Numbered from the stretch's first letter, positions 7,502 to 17,184 are shown. The stretch: DNA of 64,000 nucleotides from Polynucleobacter sp. HIN7 (GCF_030297595.1 NZ_AP028138.1:806001-870000), one strand, 5' to 3'. The notes: a model not told the origin generated them from the sequence alone. A program made the numbers and translations.

Positions 7502-8764
7502 CTAGCCGCCTCGGCGCATCAACTCAAAGAACTCGGCATTATTCTTTGTGGACTTGAGCTTGTCGACAATGAAGTTCATAGCCTCAATCTCATCCATATC
7601 GGCCAGAAGCTTACGTAAGACCCAGATTTTCTGGAGGTTTTCGGGCTTGACGAGGAGTTCCTCGCGTCGAGTGCCTGACTTATTGAGGTTAATAGCGGGG
7701 TAGACACGGCGCTCGGCTAAGCGACGCTCTAAATGGACTTCCATATTGCCAGTGCCCTTGAACTCTTCGTAAATCAAATCGTCCATGCGGCTACCGGTTT
7801 CAATCAGCGCGGTTGCCAAAATGGTGAGCGAGCCACCTTCTTCGATATTACGAGCAGCACCAAAGAAACGCTTAGGACGTTGCAAGGCGTTCGCATCAAC
7901 ACCACCAGAGAGCACTTTGCCTGAGGAGGGTACTACGGTATTGTACGCACGCGCTAAACGTGTAATCGAGTCCAACAAAATAATCACATCCTTTTTCATT
8001 TCCACCAGACGCTTGGCTTTCTCGATCACCATTTCAGCAACCTGAACGTGACGAACGGCTGGCTCATCAAAGGTGGAAGCAACTACTTCGCCGCGGACGG
8101 AGCGCTGCATCTCAGTCACTTCCTCAGGACGCTCATCGACCAAGAGAACAATCAAGATCGCATCGGGATAATTTTGAGAGATCGCATGAGCCACATGCTG
8201 CATCATCACGGTCTTACCAGACTTGGGGGATGCCACGATCAGGCCACGCTGACCAAAACCAATCGGCGAGATCATATCGATAATGCGACCGGTGAGATTC
8301 TCTTCGGCCTTGATATCGCGCTCAAGAGCGATATTGCGATTGGGGTGAAGCGGCGTGAGGTTCTCAAACATGATGCGATTTTTGAGGTCCTCAGGCGCCA
8401 TGCCATTAATCTTGTCGACCTTCACTAAAGCAAAGTAACGCTCACCCTCTTTGGGGGTGCGCACTTCACCCTCGATACTGTCACCCGTGTGTAAGTTAAA
8501 ACGACGGATCTGTGCAGGGGAGATATAAATATCATCGGGAGACGCCATATAAGACGACTCGGGGGAGCGCAAGAATCCAAAGCCATCGGGTAATACCTCT
8601 AAGACGCCATCGCCAAAAACTTGTTCGCCGGCCTTAGCCCGCTTCTTCAGAATGGCAAACATCAGCTCTTGTTTGCGCATCCGTTGGGTATTTTCAATCT
8701 CGAGGCTTGCTGCCATTTCGAGGAGTTGAGAGACGTGGAGTACTTTGAGTTCAGTTAATTGCAT
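7502..8764 (-). CDS. rho: Transcription termination factor Rho
   Basis: Hexameric RNA-dependent ATPase that ends transcription at rut sites. The 420-residue length is normal. The N-terminal domain ([18 protein letters not shown]) and the OSB RNA-binding fold ([21 protein letters not shown], residues 54-73) come first. The ATPase core has Walker A ASPKSGKT (178-185), Walker [17 protein letters not shown], and the R-loop/Q-loop region [11 protein letters not shown] and [24 protein letters not shown] 274-base leader separates it from trxA upstream, consistent with the autogenous control known for rho. Next gene downstream is rpmE2, a common order in Burkholderiales. Confidence 0.98.
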   Translation of the reverse strand: MQLTELKVLHVSQLLEMAASLEIENTQRMRKQELMFAILKKRAKAGEQVFGDGVLEVLPDGFGFLRSPESSYMASPDDIYISPAQIRRFNLHTGDSIEGEVRTPKEGERYFALVKVDKINGMAPEDLKNRIMFENLTPLHPNRNIALERDIKAEENLTGRIIDMISPIGFGQRGLIVASPKSGKTVMMQHVAHAISQNYPDAILIVLLVDERPEEVTEMQRSVRGEVVASTFDEPAVRHVQVAEMVIEKAKRLVEMKKDVIILLDSITRLARAYNTVVPSSGKVLSGGVDANALQRPKRFFGAARNIEEGGSLTILATALIETGSRMDDLIYEEFKGTGNMEVHLERRLAERRVYPAINLNKSGTRREELLVKPENLQKIWVLRKLLADMDEIEAMNFIVDKLKSTKNNAEFFELMRRGG

Positions 8765-8900
8765 GATGTGTGCTTAGGATGAAACTAGAAAAGAAAAAAA
8801 TAAGATAAAAGTGGAGGGTGCCGATCAGGCGAGAAAAACGATCAACGGAAAGAAGCGTTACGGTGAATTAGTCGTTTGAAATGGGATTAAATTTGAGGAT
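8765..8900 (-). promoter_or_regulatory. C/U-rich, G-poor leader of rho (rut-like)
   Basis: Read as rho mRNA (minus strand), the last roughly 130 bases before the start codon contain many C and U and very few G, for example CACCCTCCACTTTTATC and TTTCATCCTAAGCACACATC. That composition is what Rho binds. In enterobacteria rho is controlled by Rho-dependent attenuation in its leader; the same is inferred here. No small leader peptide stands out and no strong ribosome site precedes the rho ATG. Confidence 0.4.
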
Positions 8901-8982
8901 GGCCTTAAAGAGACCTTTATTGAAACTAGATACTACACTAAAAAATGGCAAAACACGTAATTTTTGCCACCCATCTCAGTGG

Positions 8983-9020
8983 GGCTGGGTCTAGCTCGAA
9001 TTGTGAGCCTGACCCCAGCC
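8983..9020. other. Strong hairpin downstream of trxA
   Basis: GGCTGGGTC (8983-8991) pairs with GACCCCAGCC (9011-9020) with one bulged base, and GCTC/GAGC closes an inner stem around a 7-base loop. It starts 19 bases past the trxA stop. No T-tract follows on the minus strand, so it is not a classic intrinsic terminator; it may protect the trxA 3' end or precede Rho-dependent termination. Confidence 0.6.
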
Positions 9021-9038
9021 ATACTAAAACCACTTCAA

Positions 9039-9365
9039 TTACAGATTGCTATCAATGAATGCCGTGAGTTGCGACTTGGCGAGAGCGCCCACTTTTTGAG
9101 CAGCGACCGTGCCATTTTTAAACAAAATGAGTGTCGGGATTCCCCGAATATTGAACTGGGCTGGAACGCCTTGGTTCTCGTCCACGTTCATCTTGGCAAT
9201 TTGGATGCGATCACCGTACTCAGTCGAGAGCTCTTCCAAAATGGGCCCAATCATCTTGCAAGGACCGCACCACTCGGCCCAAAAGTCGAGGAGAACGGGT
9301 TTATCAGACTTGAGAACATCCTGTTCAAACGATGCATCACTTACTTGTTTAATGCCGGCACTCAT
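9039..9365 (-). CDS. trxA: Thioredoxin 1
   Basis: Small cytoplasmic dithiol reductase that supplies electrons to ribonucleotide reductase, PAPS reductase and others. The 108-residue protein has FWAEWCGPCKMIGPIL with active-site C33 and C36, and the cis-proline loop GIPTLILFKNG. Length and every core motif are standard. It diverges from the AddB-like gene and is followed on its own strand by a strong hairpin and then rho. Confidence 0.98.
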   Translation of the reverse strand: MSAGIKQVSDASFEQDVLKSDKPVLLDFWAEWCGPCKMIGPILEELSTEYGDRIQIAKMNVDENQGVPAQFNIRGIPTLILFKNGTVAAQKVGALAKSQLTAFIDSNL

Positions 9366-9487
9366 GAAAATTCCTTATGGTTTAAATGGATGGAATAACT
9401 CAGCAAACGGTCATTCCAAACCCTATATTATCAATAAGCCACGATTCATGCCAAAACTTGCTCCTGCCCCTAAGTGAACCCGTTGTT

Positions 9488-12340
9488 ATGCAAACGTATT
9501 CGATCACTCCGAACCAAGATGCGTTAGCGCAAATCGCGAAGCAAATCTGGGCAATTGCAGCGGCAAGCGATGCGCGCCCCCTGGTCATTTTGCCCACAGC
9601 TGGACCCAATCTCAGTTTGCGCTTGGCGTTGGAGAGCAGTCGTCCCTCAAACACCATGCTATTACCCGAGGTACATAGTTTGGCTGATTGGCTTGCGCTG
9701 ACTCCAGATGGATTGCGCCTACCACAGCCACAGTCGAACACGGAACGAGTCTTGCAAACCTATGCCTCGATTGAGACCTATCCCAATCTGCGCGAGTGGT
9801 TTACTGCCGAAGGAGAGGGGGGCGCTTGGAGCTTGGCCAATGCCATTGTTAGTGCCTGTGATCTGCTATCGCAAAGCGTCGTTCCGCAATTGGCCTGGAG
9901 CATCGATCATTTGGAGCTCGAACACGGGATTGAGCAGGTACAAATCAAGCTAAGCCAAGCAATAGCAGACGCCTATCCACAACTAGCCCAAGAGCTTGTA
10001 AGCAAAGAGTCCGCAGTTCTTTTGGCATTCTGGCGTTATCTCAGCTCCGTGCGTGATCCCGTCATCACCCAGCATCTCGCACTGGTATCCCATCTGCAGC
10101 AATGGCAAATCAACCCAAAGACACGTCGACCCTTGATTTGGATTGAGACCATCGAAGAGAATGACGCGCAAGCCCGCGCGCATCAGGCGTTTCTTGATCA
10201 TTGTGAAGCGTTCATCCCGGTGCACCGATTTGTGATCGATTGGACTGAGGTTGGCCTATGGCCTGAGACCATGGAGTTTGATGCATCGCTCGACGGGCAA
10301 CTGCAAATCAATCGGTCAGCGCTCAATCAAAAACACATTACCTGCCAAAGCGCAAAACGCTTTGAGGACCTTGCGTGGGAGGCAACGCATTGCATTGAAG
10401 GGCATCTGCAGGCAGGACGTACTCAAATTGCTCTCGTGGCACAAGACCGACTATTGGCACGCCGCACCCGCGCTTTACTGGCACGTCTTGGTCCTGGTTT
10501 ATCCATCGACGACGAAACAGGTTGGAAACTCTCGACCACGCGCGCAGCCGCAGCGCTTCATGCTTGGCTTGAGTTATTGCGTTGTCCACCTCAAGGGCCG
10601 AGCGCGATCACCTTACTGGAGTTCCTCAAAAACCCATTTCTCAATCTCAGCGGCTTACTGAACGCTACGCCAGAGGAAATCGGATTACTCATTAGTGAAC
10701 TCGAGAGCATGTTGTTGCTCAAGCAGGCGAGAGCTTCGTGGGTTAGTTTCTATTTAGCAATCGAAGCGGGAGCAAGCTCCGAGTTTGACCCACGCTTACA
10801 TCACCTATTACAGTCCATTCGAGAGCGGGTAAGTATTTGGCAGAACCCCAAGATGCAAAATCTGCCGTCTGCGAGAGCCCTTGCACAACTGCGAGATGAT
10901 TTGTCCTACTTTGGAATGCGTCAGCAATTTGAGGAAGATGCTGCTGGCTTACAGTTACTTGCCATGCTCGACAAACTGGGCTTAGAGCAAGCTCAACTTC
11001 CAACGCTACGAATGCCCCTGGCCGAATGGATTATCTTTTTAAAGACCCGAATGGAAGAAGAGGTGTACCGCGAGCAGGGCAGTGATGCATCGGCACGCGT
11101 GACCATCTTGCCACTTAGTGCAACTCGATTGCGCCGCTTTGATGCCGTGGTGATGGTTGGTTGCGATGAACGCCAACTGCCAAGTTATGGCGAGACCCCA
11201 CTATTTTTCACGGAGAGTCTAAGTCAGACTCTCGGTGGTACCGATATTGCTCGGCAATATCGTCAACAGGCGCGGGATCTCTCACAACTCTTTGCCTCAT
11301 ATTCCTATATTGATCTGTTATGGCTAAGCGAGGGTGCTAGTGGTGAGCCCTTGCGCGCATCCCCTTGGATCGTACGCTTACAAGAAGATCTTCCGCAACT
11401 TGCAACCCGTGAATCTAGTCGTTTTGCACGATCGGCTGTAGGAACACCGATGACCATGGCGCAGGCAAATCGACTCGATGGACTACCCATGCCAACGCGC
11501 ATGAGCCCGAGTGCGTATCGGGCACTGCGGGCTTGCCCGTATCAGTACTATGTGCGCAGTCTCTTAGGTCTTCGTAAACGCAAGGATCTTGATGACGAGC
11601 TCGATGCATCGGTGATTGGTCAAACCTTGCATCAGATACTGCGCAATTTTTTCCAGGAACTCAAAAGTACCGAGGCTCGCGACGCCCAGATCAACGATGA
11701 TTTGCAGTTCCGTAAAGATTGGATGATCACGCGCCTGATGCGCGCTTCTGAACAAGGTTTTAGTCGCTTACTGGAGGGTGATCAGCGGGTCTTAGGGCAT
11801 TTGCGGGATTGGCAAAAACAAATTCCCAGTTTTGTGGAATGGCAACTGGAACGTGAGTCACAGGGTTGGCGTTTTCATGATGCCGAACGCAAACTTAGCT
11901 TTGAGTTCAATTTCTTGGACAAGCATGGGCAATTCCATCAAATTCAGATTGAGGGCTACGCTGACCGGATTGATGTGAAGCCTAATACCGCATCACTCGC
12001 GATCCTGGACTATAAGCATCAGAGCCGTGAGAAGGTGTTGGAGCGTGGTACGCAACTCATGGATGACCCCCAGTTACTGCTATATGCCAAAGCTTTATCA
12101 CCACAGGGTCCGATTGAGCAATTGGATTGGGTTTCTTTGAGGATGAACCTCAAGAAAAAAGGTACAGACCAGCGCGCAGTTGGCATTACAGAGATCCCGC
12201 TCGCGATGCAACAGCTTGATGCGCAGTTGCAAAATGATTTAAGGAGCGTGTGGTCTGGAGACGCCATGCAGGCCTTTGCACCCGAGAGTACCTGTCGCTA
12301 TTGCGATGCCCGCGGTATTTGCCGCAAAGGGATGTGGTGA
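9488..12340 (+). CDS. AddB-like helicase-nuclease subunit (probable DNA repair protein)
   Basis: Partner of the AddA-like protein downstream, in a complex that resects double-strand ends for recombination. The N-terminal region reads VILPTAGPNLSLRLALESS where AddB proteins have a nucleotide-binding loop, but no GKT/S is present, so the ATPase site looks degenerate. The C-terminal nuclease domain has ALRACPYQYYVRSLLGLRKR, then IEGYADRIDV, LAILDYKHQS (D and K of PD-(D/E)xK) and the cysteine cluster TCRYCDARGIC; the early CPYQ cysteine plus this CxxCx5C would bind a 4Fe-4S cluster as in AddB. I prefer ATG 9488 over 9386 because the extra 34 residues look random. Start is not certain. The stop overlaps a possible GTG start of addA. 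Confidence 0.85.
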   Translation: MQTYSITPNQDALAQIAKQIWAIAAASDARPLVILPTAGPNLSLRLALESSRPSNTMLLPEVHSLADWLALTPDGLRLPQPQSNTERVLQTYASIETYPNLREWFTAEGEGGAWSLANAIVSACDLLSQSVVPQLAWSIDHLELEHGIEQVQIKLSQAIADAYPQLAQELVSKESAVLLAFWRYLSSVRDPVITQHLALVSHLQQWQINPKTRRPLIWIETIEENDAQARAHQAFLDHCEAFIPVHRFVIDWTEVGLWPETMEFDASLDGQLQINRSALNQKHITCQSAKRFEDLAWEATHCIEGHLQAGRTQIALVAQDRLLARRTRALLARLGPGLSIDDETGWKLSTTRAAAALHAWLELLRCPPQGPSAITLLEFLKNPFLNLSGLLNATPEEIGLLISELESMLLLKQARASWVSFYLAIEAGASSEFDPRLHHLLQSIRERVSIWQNPKMQNLPSARALAQLRDDLSYFGMRQQFEEDAAGLQLLAMLDKLGLEQAQLPTLRMPLAEWIIFLKTRMEEEVYREQGSDASARVTILPLSATRLRRFDAVVMVGCDERQLPSYGETPLFFTESLSQTLGGTDIARQYRQQARDLSQLFASYSYIDLLWLSEGASGEPLRASPWIVRLQEDLPQLATRESSRFARSAVGTPMTMAQANRLDGLPMPTRMSPSAYRALRACPYQYYVRSLLGLRKRKDLDDELDASVIGQTLHQILRNFFQELKSTEARDAQINDDLQFRKDWMITRLMRASEQGFSRLLEGDQRVLGHLRDWQKQIPSFVEWQLERESQGWRFHDAERKLSFEFNFLDKHGQFHQIQIEGYADRIDVKPNTASLAILDYKHQSREKVLERGTQLMDDPQLLLYAKALSPQGPIEQLDWVSLRMNLKKKGTDQRAVGITEIPLAMQQLDAQLQNDLRSVWSGDAMQAFAPESTCRYCDARGICRKGMW

Positions 12341-12345
12341 ATCGT

Positions 12346-15300
12346 ATGCAAGCACTCAATATTTCGATTGTCTGTGACCCGCAGCGCTCGGTGGTAGTCT
12401 CCGCTTGCGCCGGTAGCGGGAAAACATGGTTACTCGTCGCACGTCTAGTCCGCATTTTGCTTACCGGTGAGTCACCCCGATCTATCTTGGCTCTGACCTT
12501 CACACGTAAGGCTGCGCAAGAAATGCGTGAACGCCTCTATCAACTCTTGCAATCCTGGACCACGATGAGTGATGCCGAGCTGATGCATGCCCTGGTAGAG
12601 CGAGGACTCGATCCCGAATCAGCACAAGTGCATCTTCAGTCCGCACGTACGCTCTATGATCGCCTGTTATCGAATCCGCATACCGTTTCGATTGACACCT
12701 TTCATGGCTGGTTCGGACGCTTACTCGCTGGGGCGCCGGTCTCAATGGGAGCTCAATCTGGATTTACCTTGCGCGAGGACGCCAAACGGCTGCAACAGGA
12801 GTGCTTAGAGGATTGGTGGGCATCGATGCCCCCCGATGTCCTGTCTGCCTATGAGTATTTGCTTGAGCAACTGGGTTCAGCACAAGCCCATCAGTTTTTA
12901 TTGGGGGCCAATGGCCTAGTGCAGCAAAAGGGCGCCTGGGTATTTTTCAAGAAAGCCTGCGAGGCCCGTGGTGAACCCGTTACCGAGGCCTTACGTAGAT
13001 GCTGTAATACGCTTTCTCAACCTAATCCCTTACTGATCAAACTAGAAGAGAGTACAGCGCCCCATGAACTCTCTATGTTGTATGAGGTGTTGTCTCATGG
13101 CGGCGTGCGTGATCAGCAGGGTCTCGCAGAATTAGGCGCAGCGCTTGAGGCATTACAAGAAAAACGATTTGATATCGCGATACGCTTATTGATCCCCGTG
13201 TTTATGACGCGTGATGAACTCCCAAGCTATCGCAAGGACAATGACAGTGCTTCGAAAGCGATTCAATCGTATTTAGAGGCGCAGAATCAAGATACCAATC
13301 GATTCATTGCGACTCGGCAAGCTTGGGCAATCGCATGTGAGCAATTTATTGAGTGGCAGGCTCAGCAGGAGGCGCTTGCACTCAATCAAGCCTGGTTTAG
13401 CATCGGTGCGGCCATGCTCGAACATATCGAGCGTAGTAAAGAACGCATGCGCGTGCGTGACTTTGATGATCTCGAGCTTGGTGTGGCGCAACTGATTTCG
13501 GATCCTCGTGTTGCGGCGTATTGGCAAGCACGTTTGGATGCACGTTATCGTCATATTTTGATTGACGAGTTTCAGGATACCAATCCCTTGCAGTGGCAAA
13601 TTCTGCGTGCCTGGCTTGCAGCCTATGGTGACGACCAGGATAAGCCCAAGGTATTTATTGTGGGTGACCCCAAGCAATCTATTTATCGCTTTCGTCGTGC
13701 CGACCCCCGTCTATTTGGAGCAGCAACCCGCTTTTTGCAAGCGCACGATCAGGCTCATCTTGAACAACAAAACATCACAAGGCGCAATGCGCCAGAGATT
13801 GTGGCGGCGGTGAACCGCATCTTCACGACCAGCCGAGTCCCCAGTAACTATCCATTTCAGGTACAGGCAACTCTCTGGACCGCTCCCGATATACCCAGCC
13901 ATTCAAATTTCGCCAAAGGCGAGGCTTATCGTCTGCCATTAATCCCGATCATTGATGAGCCACAGACCATTGCCCGCGAGAACGCCTTGGTCATCCCATT
14001 CACCGATACCCGCGATACTGGCGCCAAACAGCAACGGCTGTTGGAAGGACAGCGTCTAGCGCAATTAATCCACGAGGTACTACGAACTCGTTTGGTGCTC
14101 GATGAAATGATTGACCCAAGCAATCATCAGCAGCGTCATAAAGTGTGGCGACCAGCGCGCCTGGGTGATTTCTTAGTGCTCGTCAAGCGCCGTCAGTACT
14201 TGCCGGAGTATGAGGAGGCATTGCGGCATGCCAATTTGCTATTTGAGAGTCCGCGCTTAGGTGGCTTACTCGAAACACTGGAAGTTGATGACCTGATTGC
14301 TTTACTCACGATTCTGAGTAACCCCAATCATGATCTTGCTCTTGCGCAGGTCTTGCGCAGTCCTTTATATGGCCTCACTGAGGCGCAGATGCAAACGCTC
14401 TCAGAGTTGGTGCAAAGTAATCGTGGCTATCGCAATTGGTGGGAAGCACTAACGCATGCTGATGATCATCCCTATGCCGAGACCTTTTTGGGGATTGCTA
14501 AGCAACTCATGGAGTGGACGGAGTTAGCCAAACACTTGCCAGTGCATGATCTCCTTGATCACGTGTATTTCTCGGGTGATATTCGTTGCAAATATGCGAG
14601 CGTGTGCCAAGCACGCGACCGAGATCAGGTCTTGGCTAATTTGGATGCTTTTCTGGAGCTTGCCTTAAATTTAGATGGTGGCCGCTACCCCAGCTTGGGA
14701 CGATTTATTTCACAACTCAAACAAATGCGGCGCGGCGATCAAGATGAGACACCGGATGAAGGTGAGATGCGCGGTGAGGTTCCCTTAGAGGATGAGAGCG
14801 ATGATCAAGCGGATGGGGATTTTGATCTAAACACTCACTCACTTTCACACCGTCAACAACGCATTCGCTTAATGACCATTCATGGGGCGAAGGGACTTGA
14901 GGCTCCATTTGTCATCATTCTGGATTGCAACCATACAGCGATCACCAACCCAGGACGCGGCGTATTACTTGATTGGGATCCCGATCAGCAAGCACCAGAT
15001 CATTTGTCGATGTTCACCAAGCTCAGCTTATCCAAAGCGCGTGAAGATTTACTTGCGCAAGAGAAAGGTATTGCCTTGCATGAGAACTGGAACCTTTTCT
15101 ATGTGGCACTCACCCGTGCCAAGCAGGGACTTTGGTTAAGTGGGGTGGAAAGTACCCGCAATCGCCAGCAGGGTGGTTTGGTGCCCGACAGCTGGTATGA
15201 GCGCGCTTGCGAAGGTCAAGTCCCAGTATTCACTGATCTTGATGAGGCACATATCGACCATCGTCATACAAGTCAGCCCCAACCATCACAGAGCGATGAA

Positions 15301-15849
15301 CGATTTGAATACCCTGATTTGGTCTTGACCTGGCAGGGTGAACCAAGCTTATCTCCCAGAACCAAGACGCACAGTATCGATGAGCAACGGCGCATGCAAG
15401 AGGGTGAGTGGTTTCATTGGTTGCTACAGCGAACCACACCCCAACAGTACCGAGCAGCCGAGACCATGCCGGAAGATAAATCCTTGGCTAGCCGACTCGG
15501 TATCGGTGTCGCAGATGCACAGCGCACCATTGAACGAGTGAGAACCGTTTTTAATAGTTCCGAGTTGCTCCCATTCTTTGACCCGGCGGTCTATCGCAAT
15601 GCTTGGAATGAGCTTGATGTCGTAAGTGAGGAACGGTGCTTGCGGATTGACCGCTTAGTAGAGTTTGAAAACGAGCTTGTTGTCTTAGATTACAAACTCA
15701 GCATCCCTGAGAAAACCGATCCTCTTTATTCTCAATATCAACTGCAGCTTGAGGGCTATTGCCAAGCCGTGCAGCGACTATTTTCAGACAAAAGCGTGCG
15801 CAGTCTGCTGATTGATGGGCAGGGCCACAGCACCGATTTGCTAACTTAG
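12346..15849 (+). CDS. AddA-like UvrD/Rep helicase with C-terminal RecB nuclease domain
   Basis: Superfamily 1A 3'-5' helicase and nuclease acting with the AddB-like protein in double-strand break repair. From ATG 12346 it has 1167 residues. Motif I is VVVSACAGSGKTWLL (GSGKT at 23-27), motif Ia LTFTRKAAQEMRERL, motif II RHILIDEFQDTNPLQW, motif III FIVGDPKQSIYRFRRAD, motif V RIRLMTIHGAKGLEAPFVI and motif VI LFYVALTRAKQGLWL. The C-terminal nuclease carries RIDRLVEFENELVVLDYKLS and QLQLEGYCQAVQ, the PD-(D/E)xK pattern. A GTG at 12337 overlaps the upstream stop and has AAGGGA four bases before it, so translation may start there. Its end overlaps ridA by 4 bp on the other strand. Confidence 0.9.
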   Translation: MQALNISIVCDPQRSVVVSACAGSGKTWLLVARLVRILLTGESPRSILALTFTRKAAQEMRERLYQLLQSWTTMSDAELMHALVERGLDPESAQVHLQSARTLYDRLLSNPHTVSIDTFHGWFGRLLAGAPVSMGAQSGFTLREDAKRLQQECLEDWWASMPPDVLSAYEYLLEQLGSAQAHQFLLGANGLVQQKGAWVFFKKACEARGEPVTEALRRCCNTLSQPNPLLIKLEESTAPHELSMLYEVLSHGGVRDQQGLAELGAALEALQEKRFDIAIRLLIPVFMTRDELPSYRKDNDSASKAIQSYLEAQNQDTNRFIATRQAWAIACEQFIEWQAQQEALALNQAWFSIGAAMLEHIERSKERMRVRDFDDLELGVAQLISDPRVAAYWQARLDARYRHILIDEFQDTNPLQWQILRAWLAAYGDDQDKPKVFIVGDPKQSIYRFRRADPRLFGAATRFLQAHDQAHLEQQNITRRNAPEIVAAVNRIFTTSRVPSNYPFQVQATLWTAPDIPSHSNFAKGEAYRLPLIPIIDEPQTIARENALVIPFTDTRDTGAKQQRLLEGQRLAQLIHEVLRTRLVLDEMIDPSNHQQRHKVWRPARLGDFLVLVKRRQYLPEYEEALRHANLLFESPRLGGLLETLEVDDLIALLTILSNPNHDLALAQVLRSPLYGLTEAQMQTLSELVQSNRGYRNWWEALTHADDHPYAETFLGIAKQLMEWTELAKHLPVHDLLDHVYFSGDIRCKYASVCQARDRDQVLANLDAFLELALNLDGGRYPSLGRFISQLKQMRRGDQDETPDEGEMRGEVPLEDESDDQADGDFDLNTHSLSHRQQRIRLMTIHGAKGLEAPFVIILDCNHTAITNPGRGVLLDWDPDQQAPDHLSMFTKLSLSKAREDLLAQEKGIALHENWNLFYVALTRAKQGLWLSGVESTRNRQQGGLVPDSWYERACEGQVPVFTDLDEAHIDHRHTSQPQPSQSDERFEYPDLVLTWQGEPSLSPRTKTHSIDEQRRMQEGEWFHWLLQRTTPQQYRAAETMPEDKSLASRLGIGVADAQRTIERVRTVFNSSELLPFFDPAVYRNAWNELDVVSEERCLRIDRLVEFENELVVLDYKLSIPEKTDPLYSQYQLQLEGYCQAVQRLFSDKSVRSLLIDGQGHSTDLLT

Positions 15850-16301
15850 ATCTCAACGATCATTTCAATTTCGACACAAGCCCCCAAGGGGATTTGCGCA
15901 ACCCCAAAGGCGCTGCGAGCATGCTTACCAATTTCACCAAATACCTCGACGAGGAGTTCAGAGCAGCCATTCATGACCAAATGTTGCTCGGTAAACTCGG
16001 GGGTGGAGTTCACGAGGCCCATGACTTTGACCACTCGACGTACGCGATCAAGTGAGCCGAGGTGGGCATTGAGGGTTGAGAGTAAATCAATCGCGATACT
16101 CCGAGCGGCTAACTGACCGGTAGCAGTATCCATGTCTAGCCCCAATTTACCAACCCATGGCTTGCCATCGCGTTTGGCAATATGACCTGATAAAAATACT
16201 TGATCACCGGTGGTCACTGCCATCACGTAGGCGGCCGCGGGTGCCCCAGGACTTACTAGGGTAATTCCTAGGTCATTCAGTTTTTGGGAAATTACGCTCA
16301 T
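15846..16301 (-). CDS. RidA/YjgF family protein
   Basis: RidA proteins are trimeric deaminases that remove reactive enamine/imine intermediates, such as 2-aminoacrylate. The 151-residue length fits the longer YjgF subgroup. Visible blocks are VTTGDQVFLSGHIAKRDGK, TATGQLAARSIAIDLLSTLNAHLGSLDRVRRVVKVMGLV and GKHARSAFGVAQIPLGACVEIEMIVEI. The conserved arginine that holds the substrate carboxylate is in KHARSAFG, so the site looks intact. Convergent with the AddA-like gene (4-bp overlap) and divergent from the cytochrome pair. Confidence 0.93.
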   Translation of the reverse strand: MSVISQKLNDLGITLVSPGAPAAAYVMAVTTGDQVFLSGHIAKRDGKPWVGKLGLDMDTATGQLAARSIAIDLLSTLNAHLGSLDRVRRVVKVMGLVNSTPEFTEQHLVMNGCSELLVEVFGEIGKHARSAFGVAQIPLGACVEIEMIVEI

Positions 16302-16376
16302 GAAACTCCTTCAAGCAACGGGGTTAAACACGAAATCACCGAACAAGCCCTTAGTATAGGTAGATGACAAAAATAA

Positions 16377-16403
16377 CTGACAATATTCGCTGTCCGCTAT
16401 ACT
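16377..16403 (+). promoter_or_regulatory. Candidate promoter for the cytochrome pair
   Basis: CTGACA (16377-16382) and TATACT (16398-16403) resemble -35 and -10 boxes with a short 15-bp spacer, 44 bp before the first cytochrome start. The spacing is below optimum, so the call is weak. Confidence 0.35.
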
Positions 16404-16446
16404 TCAGCCTACAAAATATTAACCATTTTGCAACACGATCACGCAT

Positions 16447-16809
16447 ATGAACAAAGCCATCGTTACTTCGCTCGGCGCTGCAGTATTCGCCGGTCTGTTT
16501 TCAATCACTGCCCAAGCCCAAGACGTTAAAGGTTCTGCAAAAGCAGGAGAGGCCAAAGTCTGGCTTTGCGCAGGCTGTCATGCCATTAATGATTACCGGG
16601 CTGACTGGCCCCAGGTTTATCGCGTTCCCAAGATCGGTGGCCAGAATGCTGACTACATTATTGCCTCTCTCAAAGCGTATAAATCGGGTGAGCGCAAGCA
16701 TCCAACCATGCGAGCGATTGCGGGAAGTCTGAACGATCAAGATATGGCTGACTTAGCTGCCTACTACTCGACTCAAACGCCAACCTCTCCCCGTAACCCC
16801 TTAAAGTAA
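16447..16809 (+). CDS. Periplasmic c-type cytochrome, class I
   Basis: A 120-residue exported cytochrome. The signal peptide (1-24) ends in TAQAQ. Haem is attached at C41-A-G-C44-H45 and the likely axial methionine is in KHPTMRAIAGSLNDQDMADLAAYYS. Such small soluble cytochromes carry electrons to terminal oxidases or dehydrogenases in the periplasm. It is followed 14 bases later by a second cytochrome with the same fold, so they form a two-gene unit ended by the terminator at 17185. Partner unknown. Confidence 0.93.
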   Translation: MNKAIVTSLGAAVFAGLFSITAQAQDVKGSAKAGEAKVWLCAGCHAINDYRADWPQVYRVPKIGGQNADYIIASLKAYKSGERKHPTMRAIAGSLNDQDMADLAAYYSTQTPTSPRNPLK

Positions 16810-16823
16810 TTGGAATCGAGAAC

Positions 16824-17168
16824 ATGATGAAATCCGCTCTGATCCTCTCCTTGTTAAGTGCCTCCATTGGGTTTGCTCACGCTGGTAATGTTGCCAAGGG
16901 TAAAGAACTGGTTGAAAAGAACAATTGTGCTGCCTGCCATGGCGCTGGCCTCAAAGCCCCAGTGGCTCCCGCTTATCCGAAAATTGCGGGTCAATACCAA
17001 GACTATTTGTATTACGCACTGAAGTCCTACCAAGTAGATGGCAATTCTCTAGTGGGCCGCAATAATGCCATCATGCAATCGCAAGTGAAGCAATTTAGCG
17101 ATAAAGATCTAAAAGATATGGCTGCCTATATTGCATCAATTCCTGGTGATCTGATCGTCAAAAAATAG
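16824..17168 (+). CDS. Periplasmic c-type cytochrome, class I (second of the pair)
   Basis: A 114-residue exported cytochrome with a signal peptide ending at AHA (residue 20) and haem motif C35-A-A-C38-H39. The axial ligand is probably the methionine in NNAIMQSQVKQFSDKDLKDMAAYIAS. It is similar in layout to the gene just upstream (AYPKIAGQYQDYLYYALKSY versus YRVPKIGGQNADYIIASLKAY), which suggests a local duplication. A second ATG at 16827 could also be the start. Cytochrome c4-like halves on separate chains are a possible reading. Confidence 0.93.
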   Translation: MMKSALILSLLSASIGFAHAGNVAKGKELVEKNNCAACHGAGLKAPVAPAYPKIAGQYQDYLYYALKSYQVDGNSLVGRNNAIMQSQVKQFSDKDLKDMAAYIASIPGDLIVKK

Positions 17169-17184
17169 ATTGCCGCGCAATCCC

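Noticed and set aside
8940..8980. Intrinsic terminator for trxA near 8950
   Set aside because: Possible short stems there lack a T-tract on the minus strand; the real structure is the hairpin at 8983-9020.
9386..9487. Upstream start for the AddB-like gene at 9386
   Set aside because: The 34 extra residues look like translated spacer and there is no ribosome site; ATG 9488 fits better.
12250..12345. Start of the AddA-like gene inside the AddB gene at 12250
   Set aside because: This would overlap the Fe-S end of AddB by 90 bases with unrelated residues before the conserved QALNISIVCDPQRSVVVSA block.
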